Shown here piece after piece: positions 1 through 10,690 of a DNA stretch of 64,000 nt; position 1 is the first letter of the stretch, and the number at the start of each line of letters is the position of its first letter. This DNA comes from Epiperipatus broadwayi (lineage: Eukaryota; Onychophora; Udeonychophora; Euonychophora; Peripatidae), in the NCBI GenBank assembly GCA_028023455.1, contig JAQFVV010012398.1, positions 4,670,682 to 4,734,681 of the forward strand, in the 5' to 3' direction. The position numbers and the translations under genes are program-made. The notes beneath the pieces are model-generated. The model did not search any database. It was not told the DNA's origin and saw only the letters and a program-made list of their open reading frames with translations.

Positions 1-830
1 GTAGGGCCATTGAAGCCCATTTGCATGCAACACCATATAATTTATTAGCAATAGACTTTTATGGATCTCTGCCCTCATTTAATAGAATGAAATACCTCAT
101 CGTGGCTTACAATGTATTTTTGAAATTAGTGGCAGCATACCCTGTGGCTCAGGGAACTGGGAATTCTGGATAAAATCTTGTCTGACCATGAGACACCATT
201 TATGTCTGATGAGTGAAAAAAATGGGTGGAGAGGCATGAAATAAAACACATACTCATGTCAATATGCAACCTGCAATCCAACCCATGTAAATGGGTCATG
301 AGGAAGTTGGGGCATCTATTTTGTGTATATATACATGATAATCACCAAAAATGGGTGAAAGAAATTCCATGTACTCTTAATATGATAAACTGGTCAAAAA
401 CGAGTCTATAGGGTTTGAACCTGTCCAGCTTTATTTTGGGAGAGATGTACTATAGCCATTCAAAAAGGCTGCCAGTGAAAGCAGACCCAGTTGATAGAAG
501 GAAGGATGCTGAATGAGCCCATGGTAGGCTAAAGAAGATGGGTGAATTAAGACAGAAGAGACAAGGAAGGATCAAGAATAAATTTAGAAAAGGAGATGAT
601 GTTATGATAAGAACAACCCTGTAAGCCATCCTGAGAAATACATCTACAAGAAGTTCCAACCAATTTATGAAAGTCTATAAATAATAAAAAGAAAATACAG
701 TGCGATGCTTGTGGTGACACTGGGCATGGAAGAGAGGGGAACATATAATGCCTGGTCATAAAAATTGAAGAGCCACTGGACAGACAATTGGTATATCCAA
801 TAAGGGATCAGAACTGTAAGTCACAAAACA
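1..830 (+). pseudogene. Ty3/gypsy integrase fragment (truncated by window edge)
   Basis: A decayed integrase core and C-terminal region of a Ty3/gypsy retrotransposon. Reading across frames gives AIDFYGSLP (first catalytic Asp), then LSDHETPF (second Asp), then NPCKWVMRKLGHLFCVYI followed by KWVKEIPCTLNMINW. The longest open piece is 226-411. The third catalytic residue, normally Glu just before VMR, is Lys here. It matches, piece by piece, the integrase of the fuller element at 12545-13415, so it is a second copy of the same or a sister family. The 5' part lies outside the window. Several stops and frameshifts break it, so it is a relic. Confidence 0.85.
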
Positions 831-864
831 AAATAAATTTTTCTTGGAATATGCAAAGGAAAAA

Positions 865-1072
865 ACATGAATAGAAGATAATAATTAATGATTACAGCAA
901 ATACTATTAAAAGAAAATTGGCAGAGATAAAATAGGTCAAGAGATGCATTTTACTCTGAAATGAAAGAACATGAATAGAAGATAATAATTAATGATTACA
1001 GCAAATACTATTAAAAAGGAAATTGGCAGAGATAAAATAGGTCAAGAGATGCATTTTACACTAAAATGGAGG
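865..1072 (+). repeat. Tandem duplication, 2 x 104 bp
   Basis: Two head-to-tail copies of a 104-bp unit beginning acatgaatag at 865 and 969, nearly identical. It lies directly downstream of the integrase fragment and contains no protein match. The 67-codon open frame over it is not credible. Confidence 0.85.
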
Positions 1073-1182
1073 TGGTGTACTATACCACTAATGAACAGTG
1101 CTACATTAAAATTGTCTGCAATTATTAAAATAAATAAAAAATGTACAATTATTAAAATAAAATCACTGCAGAGTATTTTATC

Positions 1183-1325
1183 AAGAAATGATTGATATGT
1201 CTTGCGTTGTTAGCCGAGAGGTATCGCAGCCGCCATGCAAGCAAGTAGTTGGTTGCAGACGGGTGTGGGTTCGCGTCCTGGCAGATGCTATGACATATGA
1301 AAAAAAAAAAAAAGAAATGATTGAT
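1183..1325 (+). mobile_element. tRNA-derived SINE copy 1 with 14-bp target-site duplication
   Basis: A short retroposon (body 1197-1311). The 5' part resembles a tRNA with pol III internal promoter boxes: A box tTAGCCGAGAGG at 1210-1221 and a B-box-like GGTTCGCGTCC at 1268-1278. It ends in an A tract. Perfect direct repeats of AAGAAATGATTGAT flank it at 1183-1196 and 1312-1325, the mark of LINE-driven retroposition. The same family occurs inverted at 27959-28062 and 52868-52966. The tRNA source could be a Leu or Ser type, judged only from the A box; it is not a functional tRNA gene. Confidence 0.88.
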
Positions 1326-1521
1326 TTAAAAATAGCTCATTTGAAAAAAATAATCTATAAAAGTTTAAAAAGTTTCTTTGTATAAGCACAGATTGCCAAA
1401 AGGCAAATGCCATTCATTTGTATAAGTTTTAGTAGTTTGAAATAATAATAGTAAAAAAAATTAATTAGAAGGGGTATTAAACAGTCATCCATATAGTTTT
1501 GCAAATTAATTAAAGAGTAAT

Positions 1522-2960
1522 TCAGGGGGAGGGGGAATTTAACTTAAAAAATTTAAACTATTAAAGAAAAAAGAAAAATCAGGGGGAGGGGGAATTTAAC
1601 TTAGAAAATTTAAACTATTAAAGAAAAAAAGAGAAATCTTAAAACTAAAACAAAAATCTATCTTTTCATTTATTTAGTTAAAATAAATGTGTGTGTAAAT
1701 AATGAGTTCATTGTAAACATAAAGAAATAGTAAAATTTGTGCATGTTAATATATATAAAAGTTAAATATTAAAAATAAATGAAAGTTTATAAATAAAAAT
1801 TTCCCTCAAAGATTGCAAATACTCATAAGCTATATAAGAGCAGGTTAAGCAATGGCTACTAATTAAAGTCCATAATCAGGATTAATTAAAAGACATCTTA
1901 TCAAAAGAATTTAATCAAAGCAGTAGACAAATTTAAAAACTAATTAAAAAGGATAACAACAAGATCATCATATAAGTAGGGCTGAAAATTCATCAGGTCT
2001 TATTCACCTATCTAGCCATTCACAAATCTATTCATGTATCTAAAGTCAATCACATATTAAACTTATTTTCCAATAAATACAATGCAGTATTAAGCAGTTT
2101 TCAGAGCATGCAATGAGCTCCAACTTCCATGTGCAAGGACATCAGCAGTTGGCACATCTGCTAATTTAAAGCCAACAGGAATGTCTAACTGCCTAAATAG
2201 AAGTAGCCCAGGACTGCAACAGAAGCCTAAAATCTAACCGGTTGGTAAAACACAGATGCAACAGTAAATAATTTAAAGATACCATGGTCAAAAATCCTAT
2301 AGGTAATAACATTTTATTACAATTCTTGATATTAATTAATGTAGCCATTGCAATCTTTGAAGCATCTCAGAGTCAGTTTAATAAATGAACCCTATAGCCA
2401 CTTAAAATGAACTATTTATGTGTGTGTTTGAATGCTTGTACTTACTTATGTTTATATTATATTACTAGTGTATGTTTATCATAATATGTGTGAAGATATA
2501 TGTTGTTATAAAGAAATCATAAATTAGTTCTCAATTAATTTAAAATATTAAACTTTTTATTTAAAATAAATTATTCTACAAATTAGTATTTCTTGGTCAA
2601 TTTCTTTTAATTATACTACTAAAAAATAATTTAGCAGAGAAGTTAGAGCAACAATTTATTATATTATTATTTTGATTGAGCTAATTGGGATTTTTTAGGC
2701 ATTAAATTAGTTTGCTATTATTCAAAGTACATTAGTTGCTTTTGTAATTAACTGGTGCCTGGAGTTTACTCCAAAATAAAAAGTGCTTTGAATGATAGGT
2801 GTTGAATTTTGCAGTCGAGGAAATCTGTGATCTTGAAATGTTGTCATAGTTATGTATCTTATATATAGCTCCGGCTTGGTCATAGGTATCCTCTGGGTAT
2901 TATGCTTCTCTGCCTAAGGGACTGTTGTGAAGCAATACTTAAATGCAGTGTAGATCGAAG
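1522..2960 (+). repeat. Long non-coding interspersed repeat, copy A (LTR-like?)
   Basis: About 1.4 kb with no coding frame. It is homologous along its length to the reverse complement of 23240-25325; shared blocks include GCAATGGCTACTAATTA, CTAACCGGTTGG and GCTTTGAATGATAGGTGTTG. It begins with a 57-bp tandem duplication (1522-1578, 1579-1635), each unit starting with a purine run, AGGGGGAGGGGGAA. A purine tract next to a 1.4-kb non-coding block, downstream of an integrase fragment, is what a 3' LTR looks like. No TG...CA ends are evident, so the LTR reading is an inference. Confidence 0.6.
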
Positions 2961-3102
2961 CTATAATAAATAATTACATCATATTTTTTTATATATAAGT
3001 AAGTCATACAATTTTGCTTTTTACAATTTCTACTCCTATTAAAGAGTATAGATTTTATGCTAGTTTTTGTTTTCTATTTGATCCACTCCCACACCCAGTT
3101 CA

Positions 3103-3122
3103 ATATATATATATATATATAT
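3103..3122. repeat. (TA)n microsatellite
   Basis: About ten TA units directly at the outer edge of the left Penelope arm. The other side of the Penelope/gypsy block also runs into TA repeats (5721-5733, 15966-15980). Confidence 0.95.
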
Positions 3123-3173
3123 GTCATATTATTATTACTATTTGTGGGATATTCCGTGTAGTGAAAAAGCTAA

Positions 3174-3217
3174 ATGCTGACATTTCAGTACAATATCAAG
3201 TACCTTCCTCAGAGCGT
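3174..3217 (-). ncRNA. Hammerhead ribozyme motif, left Penelope arm (decayed)
   Basis: Mirror of the motif at 5596-5639. The core CTGAGGA (complement of 3206-3212) and the GTC cleavage triplet (complement of 3179-3181) are kept. However GAAAC has become GAAAT, and stem I has a mismatch (ACGCT against AGCAT). Activity is less likely than for the right copy. Confidence 0.7.
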
Positions 3218-3679
3218 CCTCTTTCTCAAATCATAAGAATGCATGTGAGATTTAAAATCATTTTTATCGTTTTCTTTCTCCTCATATTTAAATTCTATTG
3301 GTTGAGAAGTTTTAAAATTTATTTTCTCTTCCAATAGTTTCTTCCAAATGTTGTTAATCTTCTTTAACTCACACCTTTCATTTATGCTCTTGGGCCTTTT
3401 AAAAATCTCTATAGCTTCTCTTAGCAATCTCTGGTCATATTGTTCAATTTTTGCTAAAATATTTGTTTTTTCAAAATTGATATAATGATTTGTTAATTTA
3501 ATATAAGAATAAATAGCTGATGAATTGGATTTTTCTCTCACTGCCAGAATGTGTTCTTCCTTTCTAATATTTATTCTATGATTAGTCTGTCCTATATATG
3601 TATGTGGACAGACCCTACATGGAATTTCATACACACCATGACACTCCAAAGAAATTTTATCTTTAGGAAGAGGAAATAT
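3209..3679 (-). pseudogene. Penelope GIY-YIG endonuclease domain (left copy, frame open)
   Basis: The C-terminal endonuclease of the left Penelope copy. Its 146-residue open frame starts with Met at 3649, and the coding match extends a few residues upstream toward the shared frameshift near 3685. The motifs are GVYEIPC, a Cys-x2-Cys pair (PCRVC), HTYIGQTNH and RINIRKEEH, which carries the expected Arg. A basic C-terminal tail follows (KKINNIWKKLLEEKINFK). In Penelope elements this domain nicks target DNA to prime reverse transcription. This frame is uninterrupted, unlike the right copy, which has a stop after ...KIEQ. Without the upstream RT in frame it is still part of a dead element. Confidence 0.88.
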
Positions 3680-3683
3680 TTCA

Positions 3684-4234
3684 CTAATTTTTTTTATAAG
3701 TAGTGTAAATTGTGTGAATATTATTATTCTTTAAAATGTTACCAATTCTATCAGTTACTCCTTTAATATATGGCAAAAATTGTCTTAATTTTTGATGTAT
3801 CAAAATCTTTTTTCTTTTGATATGTATAAGCCCTATTAATAATTTTGTAATTAAAACCATTATGGAGAAGCATTTTATTAGTAGCAAAAAGGTCCCGGAT
3901 AAAATGGCTATCATCAGAAAGTCTCTTTGTTCTATCCAATAATGTCTTTGCCACTGAAAATATTTGTGCAGGATGGTGATGAGAGGAAAAATGCAGATAT
4001 CTCCCAGTGTGTGTTGGTTTTTTATATATACCATGGGATAAAGAACCATCTTCCCTTCTTTCAATCAAAACATCTAAAAAAGGTAATTGATTATTATTTT
4101 CTATTTCCATGGTAAATTTAATATTGTTGTGAAGAGAGTTTAAAAAATTAAAAAAGTCATCAAGAGCATGCTTACCATGAGGCCAAATAACAAAGGTATC
4201 ATCAACATACCTCAGCCATATAGATGGTTTTTTA
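3684..4234 (-). pseudogene. Penelope reverse transcriptase C-terminal part (left copy)
   Basis: The minus strand encodes SIWLRYVDDTFVIW (RT catalytic YVDD), then NNQLPFLDVLIERREDG and SVAKTLLDRTKRLSDD. The frame ends at FAIY (3763), and coding continues one frame over through LRQFLPYIKGVTDRIG to a stop at 3684. The fingers and first palm motif are missing because the arm is truncated at 4234. The same frameshift is present in the right copy. Confidence 0.88.
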
Positions 4235-4249
4235 CAGCCGCATTTAACA

Positions 4250-5129
4250 ATGATGTCATCATATGTTAAAGATGCTAATCATTTTCTTGAGCTTATCCGG
4301 GATATTAAATTGACCAAGAATGATATTTTGGTAAGTTTTGACATTGTTTCACTTTTTATTAGTGTACCTGTAAATGAAGCGATTCAAGTTTTAAAAAATA
4401 TTCAGTTGCCTAATTTTGCTGTGGTTTTGATTGAACACTGCTTATTGAATACATTTTTTGTTTTTGATGGGCAGATGTATAAACAAACATCAGGTCTAGC
4501 TATGGGTTCACCAATTTCTCCAGCATTAGCTTCTATTTTTATGGAGGATTTGGAAAATAAAATTTTGACTTTAGCAGTTAAAAAACCATCTATATGGCTG
4601 AGGTATGTTGATGATACCTTTGTTATTTGGCCTCATGGTAAGCATGCTCTTGATGACTTTTTTAATTTTTTAAACTCTCTTCACAACAATATTAAATTTA
4701 CCATGGAAATAGAAAATAATAATCAATTACCTTTTTTAGATGTTTTGATTGAAAGAAGGGAAGATGGTTCTTTGTCCCATGGTATATATAAAAAACCAAC
4801 ACACACTGACAGATATCTGCATTTTTCCTCTCATCACCATCCTGCACAACTATTTTCAGTGGCAAAGACATTATTGGATAGAACAAAGAGACTTTCTGAT
4901 GATAACCATTTTCACCGGGACCTTTTTGCTACTAATAAAATGCTTCTTCATAATGGTTTTAATTACAAAATTATTAATAGGGCTTATACATATCAAAAGA
5001 AAAAAGATTTTGATACATCAAAAATTAAGACAATTTTTGCCATATATTAAAAGAGTAACTGATAGAATTGGTAACATTTTAAAGAATAATAATATTCACA
5101 CAATTTACACTACTTATAAAAAAAATTAG
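4250..5129 (+). pseudogene. Penelope reverse transcriptase (right copy, 5'-truncated, frameshifted)
   Basis: The longest frame (4250-5050, 266 residues) contains RT palm motifs in order. These are DILVSFDIVSLF (first catalytic Asp, near residues 27-34), SGLAMGSPISPALASIFMED, then RYVDDTFVIW with the YVDD pair, then NNQLPFLDVLI. The N-terminal fingers upstream of SYVKDANHFLELI are missing, and the Met at 4250 is incidental. After FAIY at 5050 the coding sense moves one frame (LRQFLPYIKRVTDRIG) and ends at 5129. At 5115-5122, eight A's make the frame run into TYKKN-stop. The endonuclease lies in a further frame. It is Penelope by its RT motifs plus linked GIY-YIG, but not functional. Confidence 0.9.
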
Positions 5130-5133
5130 TGAA

Positions 5134-5604
5134 ATATTTCCTCTTCCTAAAGATAAAATTGCTTTGGAGTGTCATGGTGTGTATGAAATTCCATGTAGGG
5201 TCTGTCCACATACATATATAGGACAGACTAATCATAGAATAAATATTAGAAAGGAAGAACACATTCTGGCAGTGAGAGAAAAATCCAATTCATCAGCTAT
5301 TTATTCTCATATTAAATTAACAAATCATGATATCAATTTTGAAAAAACAAATATTTTAGCAAAAATTGAACAATAAGACCAGAGATTGCTAAGAGAAGCT
5401 ATAGAGATTTTTAAAAGGCCCAAGAGCATAAATGAAAGGTGTGAGTTAAAGAAGATTAACAACATTTGGAAGAAACTATTGGAAGAGAAAATAAATTTTA
5501 AAACTTCTCAACCAATAGAATTTAAATATGAGGAGAAAGAAAACGATAAAAACGATTTTAAATCTCACATGCATTCTTATGATTTGAGAAAGAGGATGCT
5601 CTGA
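5134..5604 (+). pseudogene. Penelope GIY-YIG endonuclease domain (right copy, one stop)
   Basis: It follows the RT in the same transcript orientation. Reading from EIFPLPKDKIALE it gives GVYEIPC, HTYIGQTNH and RINIRKEEH, then AIYSHIKLTNHDINFE. A TAA stop at 5374-5376 follows ...KIEQ, where the left arm has TAT (Tyr). The frame resumes as DQRLLREAIEIFKRPKSINE and runs to the stop at 5602-5604, overlapping the hammerhead motif. The last codons are therefore constrained by both protein and ribozyme. Confidence 0.88.
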
Positions 5605-5639
5605 GGAAGGTACTTGATATTGTACTGAAACGTCAGCAT
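5596..5639 (+). ncRNA. Hammerhead ribozyme motif, type I, in Penelope 3' end
   Basis: In order: stem I 5' strand ATGCT (5596-5600); core CTGAGGA (5601-5607), fitting CUGANGA; stem II pairing through GGTAC and GTACT around loop TTGATATT; core GAAA; a two-pair stem III AC/GT; cleavage triplet GTC (5632-5634); stem I 3' strand AGCAT (5635-5639), perfectly complementary. Cleavage is expected after 5634. Hammerheads with very short stem III are an established component of Penelope-like elements, where they are thought to process transcripts, often as dimers. Activity here is inferred from sequence only. Confidence 0.82.
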
Positions 5640-5730
5640 TTAGCTTTTTCACTACACGGAATATCCTGCAAATAGTAATAATAATATGACATCTTTTATC
5701 CGTGAAAACATTAGAATTAACATATATATA

Positions 5731-7403
5731 TATAATGTGATGATCGCACATATTGCGATCACACATATAGACATTCAACATTCAAAGAATATTAAATATT
5801 GTGTTTGGATTACTAAAAAGTGAGTTTAAAAGAAATTATAAACAAAGAAATGTTTTAATTAAGAGAAGAAAGGGAATTAGAATCGAAAAGATTCTTATCT
5901 TTTACCCTCCAAAGTTGGGATTTTGTGAAATAAAAAATAAGTAAAGTTAGAAACATTGAAATTGTACACTAGAAAATTAAGTGATAAAGAAATGTAAATA
6001 AAATGCAAACTAAAATATGATTTAGAAAGAAAAGTAAAGTTTGAAAGCCTTAAGCAGAGCAAAAAATAGAAATTTAAAAACATGTCCAAAAGATAAGGAT
6101 CTGGGTTATAAAGTACACATTTGACGATAAAACGAAATGCATGTATGGAGTGTGTTTGAAGTGGGATAAAGACAGCAATAATTTATGCTTGTTAATAATG
6201 TCAAAAATAAAAAAAACATTTTATTAAAAATTTGTGTAATTAAACGAGAAATAAGAAATAAATATACATAGTGCTACAAAATTGGATAAAAACAAATCTA
6301 TAGAAATGGCCAAAGGCATAGTAAGAAAAGAAAGGTGTGAATAAAACTGAAAACAAAGGATCGAAAGGACAAAGGACTGTGGAATTTTTTAATTAAAAAA
6401 TTTCAGTTGACAATTAAAATTAAAAAAGTTTCAGTTTGATTATTAGAGTTGGAGACTTCTTGTTGAGAAGGTGGTGGAAACACTGCTCCGACAATAAGCA
6501 GCCATAGTTAACAAGATATGATTTTTAACATTGGTGCTTATCGAGAATGGCTGGCTAAGGGCGGTCGTGATCGCTTGCCAATCCAGACTCTCTGTGCTCT
6601 AATGGTTCCCATCTAGATGAAACAACTGCTGACATAGCACCTACCAGAGGATTCATTTTTGCCTTGTCCTTTATGCCTTAAATGTGGAGGAGTTCCCACA
6701 ACTAAAATCTAACTTAGGAGCAACCATCCCTGCTAAAGAAGTGGAGAAATTCCACGCGGCGGTCAGCAAGACTTCAAATAAATTCAGAGACTTAAAAACC
6801 TAGGTAAATATGTATACTACATTTTATATTTCCATGTGCACATACCTTTATTGAGACAATGGCCCCATTCGTACTTTGAATGATAAAGACATTCTTTAAC
6901 TTTTTAATATACACCTGAATGACGATTTATAAATGTACAATCATTTATAGGATCTTTTTGTTTTTACTTGTAACATTATAGCATATAATCTGTTTTATTA
7001 TTAAGTGTTAATGATTTAAAGTATTTCTTTTATTGTTAATTTATTCTATTAAATATATTTATTATTGATTTCAACCTGTTTCGTCTTGTTCTTCGCCACT
7101 CCAAAATTAACATAATCTGAAGGTTTGGGAAATAATTAGGGCATTTTGAGTACTGAAGTAACATGTGAAACTAGTAGTGGAGTATATTTGATCCCATTAA
7201 AATTTATAAATATCCAAGTGCTGTAACTCTGTTAAATCTTACAGCAGTCGAGAGATGGTTGACTGGGAAAATAGAATCATTTATGTCCGTATGTTTTCTT
7301 TGCTTGTGGTAGTGGAAAGTGGACAATCTTGAATTTTAAGAATTCCCCATTATACATAAATAAAAGGGAAGTTTAAGCTTTCGATCGCCAGGTTTCCGTT
7401 ACA
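5731..7403 (+). repeat. 5' LTR of the gypsy element
   Basis: 1673 bp, near-identical to 14248-15966. It starts TATAATGTGATG (3' copy: TGTAATGTGATG) and ends CCGTTACA. A short hairpin near the start pairs GATCGC with GCGATC. It lacks a segment of about 46 bp that the 3' LTR has at about 15785-15832. The TATA-like motif of the 3' LTR is changed here to ATAAATAAAAGG. Confidence 0.92.
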
Positions 7404-9037
7404 TTTTGGGGGCCAGTGTCTGGGATTTCTATTGCTGTGAATTAGTGATCACATGTTGAATTAATTTTACAAGATAACGAAATAATTTTCTAAAAAATAT
7501 ATATATGTGTTTTCAAAAATATATGAAATTAGCATCATAAGTTAATGTGGTGAGAAGCAAAGATGAAGGGGATAATTTTTTTTACTTTACAATACTTTAT
7601 ATATCCATTTCAACGTCAAATGTGTACAAAGGATAGAAAGAGTGGGGAATTTTTTTTATTAAGAATGTTTTGAAATGCGTAGTGACGTATTCAGACAAAT
7701 TGTAACGAACAAAGAATTGATTATCTAGATGTAATTGTTATAACAAAAAATAAGTTTCAGGAAGGTTGTAATTATAAATGTTAAATAATTAAAATAGTTG
7801 CAGAATTAAGTTAAATGAAGAAATATATATGTCGGACTTTAGAATAATCGCATGTATAAGCGAAGTTGAAAGATATATGTGTGAGTTAATAATAGCATAT
7901 CTCAGTCAAGCTGAAAATAAAATATTATAAATGATAAATAATAAAATAGTCACAGAACTAAGTTAAGTAAAGAAATATATATGTAGGACTCTAGGATAAT
8001 CGCATATAAGTGAAGTTGAAGAGATATGTGTGTGTGATGTAATAATAACGCATCCCAGTTAAGCTAAAAATAAAATATTTTTAATGATAAATGATAAAAA
8101 TGTTCATGTCTATAAGTTAAATTGAAGAAAATATATGTATGATTCTAGAATAGTTCCACATCTTAGTTAAGTTGAGGGAAATATATGTCTAATTTTGATT
8201 CTAGAATAGTTCCACATCTTAGTTAAGTTGAGGGAAATATATGTCTAATTTTAAAAATAATCGTGAGAATAACTTGATCAATAAATTACTAACATAGCCT
8301 GTACAATGAAGTATATCTGTTAAATGGAAGGAAATATCTATGTATGATTTTAAAATAGTAAAGTCATCAATAAAGTACAAACATAGTGTGTGTAACGAAG
8401 GATGTTAGTACTTTAAAGTAAAAATATATGTGTATGATTTGTTTTAAACAGCCATAACCTTAAAGTGATCGAAAACTATGAATGTAATATTAGAAAATAA
8501 AATATTGGTAGGATTTTATGACCATGATACGAAAGCGATAAGTAAAGTACCAAGGTATAATGTAGAATATTAAGAAATGGAAAAATAAATGTGTGGGTGA
8601 ATTGGCGATAGCCTTAACAAAATTGAATAATAAATGAATACACTTAACACTACCCCATAACAGGAGCTCGAATTCAGTTGAAATTATAATTAAAGGTAAT
8701 ATAAGAGCATTATTAATTGAAGTATAGTGAGTCAGAGTTGGATAAGTAGGGGAAATATAGGACAATCATCAAGGTGGGGCAGGCAGTTAAACAAATCTAG
8801 GGCAGGTAAACAAGATGGTGAACCAGAGTGCGGATGTTTGGGTTGGCTAGTGGTCTAAATGCTAACTAATAGATAACAAAGAAATTAAGCAGCTAATCAA
8901 AGTAAAAAGCAAAGAGTCAGTAGAAAGAAATTTTTTATATAAATATATATTCAGAAGAGTTTAGTAAAACAATACTCACAAACACAGATCAAGGGTTGAA
9001 TAAATTGATATCTAGGCATACAAGGTCCCAAGCTAAA
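7404..9037 (+). other. Gypsy leader: primer-binding-like site and tandem repeats
   Basis: Just after the LTR, TTTTGGGGGCCAGTG (7404-7418) sits where a tRNA primer-binding site is expected; the tRNA cannot be named. The rest is non-coding. Degenerate repeats of about 150 bp run from about 7790 to 8100, with a recurring motif GAAGAAATATATATGT. An exact 56-bp tandem duplication follows (8141-8196, 8197-8252, starting gattctagaa). The leader is long for the family at 1.6 kb. Confidence 0.7.
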
Positions 9038-10270
9038 ATGGACCTTCAAGAAAAAGGAGTAAGATAAGGAAATGAAGATAAGGAGATGGAAGTAAAAGAT
9101 GAAACAAACTATAGTGATATAATAGATATGCTAATGCAAATGAGGGTTTAGCAACAACAAATCATGAAGGAATACGTGGACAGACAGGAAAGAAAAATGG
9201 AATAATGGTGGGTAAAAGTAGAAATGGACAACCAGAAAAGAATTGCTGAAGCCATGGAAGAAATTAGAAATGATATCATCCAGCAATCAGAGGCTAAGGA
9301 CACAAGAAATGGATTTTACAGAGAAATTAAGGGGAATGAACAAAGGGGTAGAGAGCCATATGTATATGATGAATTAGAAAGGGCTGAGAGTATAGGTAGA
9401 GAGTCAGCAGAGTTTGATCTGAGGGAAGACATAGGGTGGCCAGAAAGGGGAATAAGAAAGTTAGATAAAGAAGTGGAAGTGATAAGAGTAGAAGAGAATA
9501 GGATGCTGACGAGCATGCAGTGGGATATAAGCCAGATAGTCAAGGCAGTAGAAAGGTTAGATGCAGAATTTGAAGAGAGGATAAGTAGATCAGCCAATAA
9601 CAGCACCAATACTGAAGTAAATGGCATAGGACCAAGAATCACTGGAGAATGTACAGATATGAGCAATGGGAATCGCATTGGCTTCCACCAATTTTTTAGG
9701 TTTTCACTGGAGATCCTGGAGAAAGCCCTATGGAGCACTTGGGAAGCCTGGAATGGTATTTCAAGTTTAGTAGGATGAATGAAGAGGCCAAGTTAGCGGT
9801 CGCCTGCAGTCACTTGCAGGGTGAATCACAAGTCTGGTGGAACTCACTGTTCCAGAAACTTGCAACATTTCAGAATACCATAAAGCATTGAGGACCAGTT
9901 ATTGGAGTGATGAAATCCAAGAAGACATGCTGCATCAGATAGAACAGAAGAAATGGAGACCAGAGGAATCACTAATGACATTCTTTCATCATCAGATGGC
10001 ACAGTTGAGGACAGTGAGGCCATACCCACTCTCCAAGCAGCAGATTATGAGGATAGTTAGACATGGTTTACCTGGAGATGTGGCGCAAAGGCTGGGATGT
10101 AAAGAGTCAGTGGAACAGATGGCGGAAATGTTGACTGCATTGGACCACAGTAGAGACCAAGTAGAGCTTCAGGAGGCCAAAGGGAGTGGAAAACATCAGC
10201 AGGTGCAAGTAGCAAACCTAGGTTATGGGGAAGAGAGAGAAACATTGGAAATGGCTCTTCAGATATGTCC
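9038..10270 (+). pseudogene. Gypsy gag (capsid) relic
   Basis: The frame starting with Met at 9038 has stops at 9065 and two more before the open piece 9224-9778, all in the same frame. The N-terminal third is charged and predicted coiled coil (KRIAEAMEEIRNDI, GIRKLDKEVEVIRVEENRM, IVKAVERLDAEFEERI). After frameshifts near 9690 and 9790 the capsid-like stretch appears: AKLAVACSHLQGESQVWWNSLF, then SLMTFFHHQMAQLRTVRPYPLSKQQIMRIVRHGLPGDV in the open frame 9837-10496. This fits the Ty3/gypsy capsid fold. No CCHC zinc knuckle is visible. It would package element RNA in the cytoplasm, but the gene is broken. Confidence 0.82.
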
Positions 10271-10690
10271 AAAATTAATGATTGAGGTGGAAGGACTTGT
10301 GATCAATGCACTCCCCGAATCGAAGTCAGATCTCTATTATGTCTCAGGAAATGTTTGGCAGGTTAAAAGATGGCTGCTCGGAACTCAGGATGCTGCCATT
10401 AAAATCAGTTCAGGTACTGTTGGCGAACAGAAAAAGGGTAAAGCTAGAGTCCCAACAGGTCTATGTAAGGATAGAGATTGTGGGAGAAAGGTTTGACCAT
10501 GTATTGGTGATCTTGGAGGGTTTGATCCATGACATTGTGTTAGGTTCCAATTTCATGCACAAGGTGGGATGCATACTGAATTATAAACAGGGCTATACTG
10601 AGATAAATGACACACGGCTAAACTTTGTGAAAAAAAACCAAGATGATAGAGGAGTTTATCAGGGAGAAATTCTTGCACAGAACATGTTGA
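10271..10690 (+). pseudogene. Gypsy aspartic protease relic
   Basis: Downstream of gag, the open frame 10306-10887 carries SIMSQEMFGRL, LESQQVYVRIEIVGERFDHVLVILEGLIHDIVLGSNFM and KVGCILNY. The order (flap strand, then I/VLG-x-x-F) is that of retroviral-type pepsin-fold proteases. The Asp-Thr/Ser-Gly catalytic triplet expected about six residues before SIMS is not present: the reading is PESKSDL in one frame, with a frameshift beside it. It normally cuts the gag-pol polyprotein and is inactive here. Confidence 0.72.

Larger units (their letters stand above)
3121..5692. mobile_element. Penelope-like element as an inverted pair of copies
   Basis: Two 5'-truncated Penelope-like copies sit head to head. 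The left arm (3121-4234) reads on the minus strand and the right arm (4579-5692) on the plus strand. Both arms are 1114 bp and almost identical. Between them, 4235-4578 is extra RT sequence belonging only to the right copy. Each copy encodes the Penelope order RT then GIY-YIG endonuclease, and ends outward in a hammerhead motif and the tail ending AATATGACAT. Penelope insertions are known to carry inverted partial copies. Both arms share the same two frameshifts, so both derive from one already broken template. Confidence 0.9.

Noticed and set aside
1197-1311. Functional tRNA gene
   Set aside because: The A and B boxes are tRNA-like, but the fold is incomplete, it ends in an A tract, and it is flanked by target duplications, so it is a SINE.
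4698-4886. Antisense frame over the Penelope RT, mirrored at 3927-4115
   Set aside because: A shadow of the RT on the opposite strand; it appears twice only because the arms are inverted copies.
5895-6089. 64-codon frame present in both LTRs (also 14411-14605)
   Set aside because: Apparent conservation is due to LTR identity; low-complexity composition with no known function.
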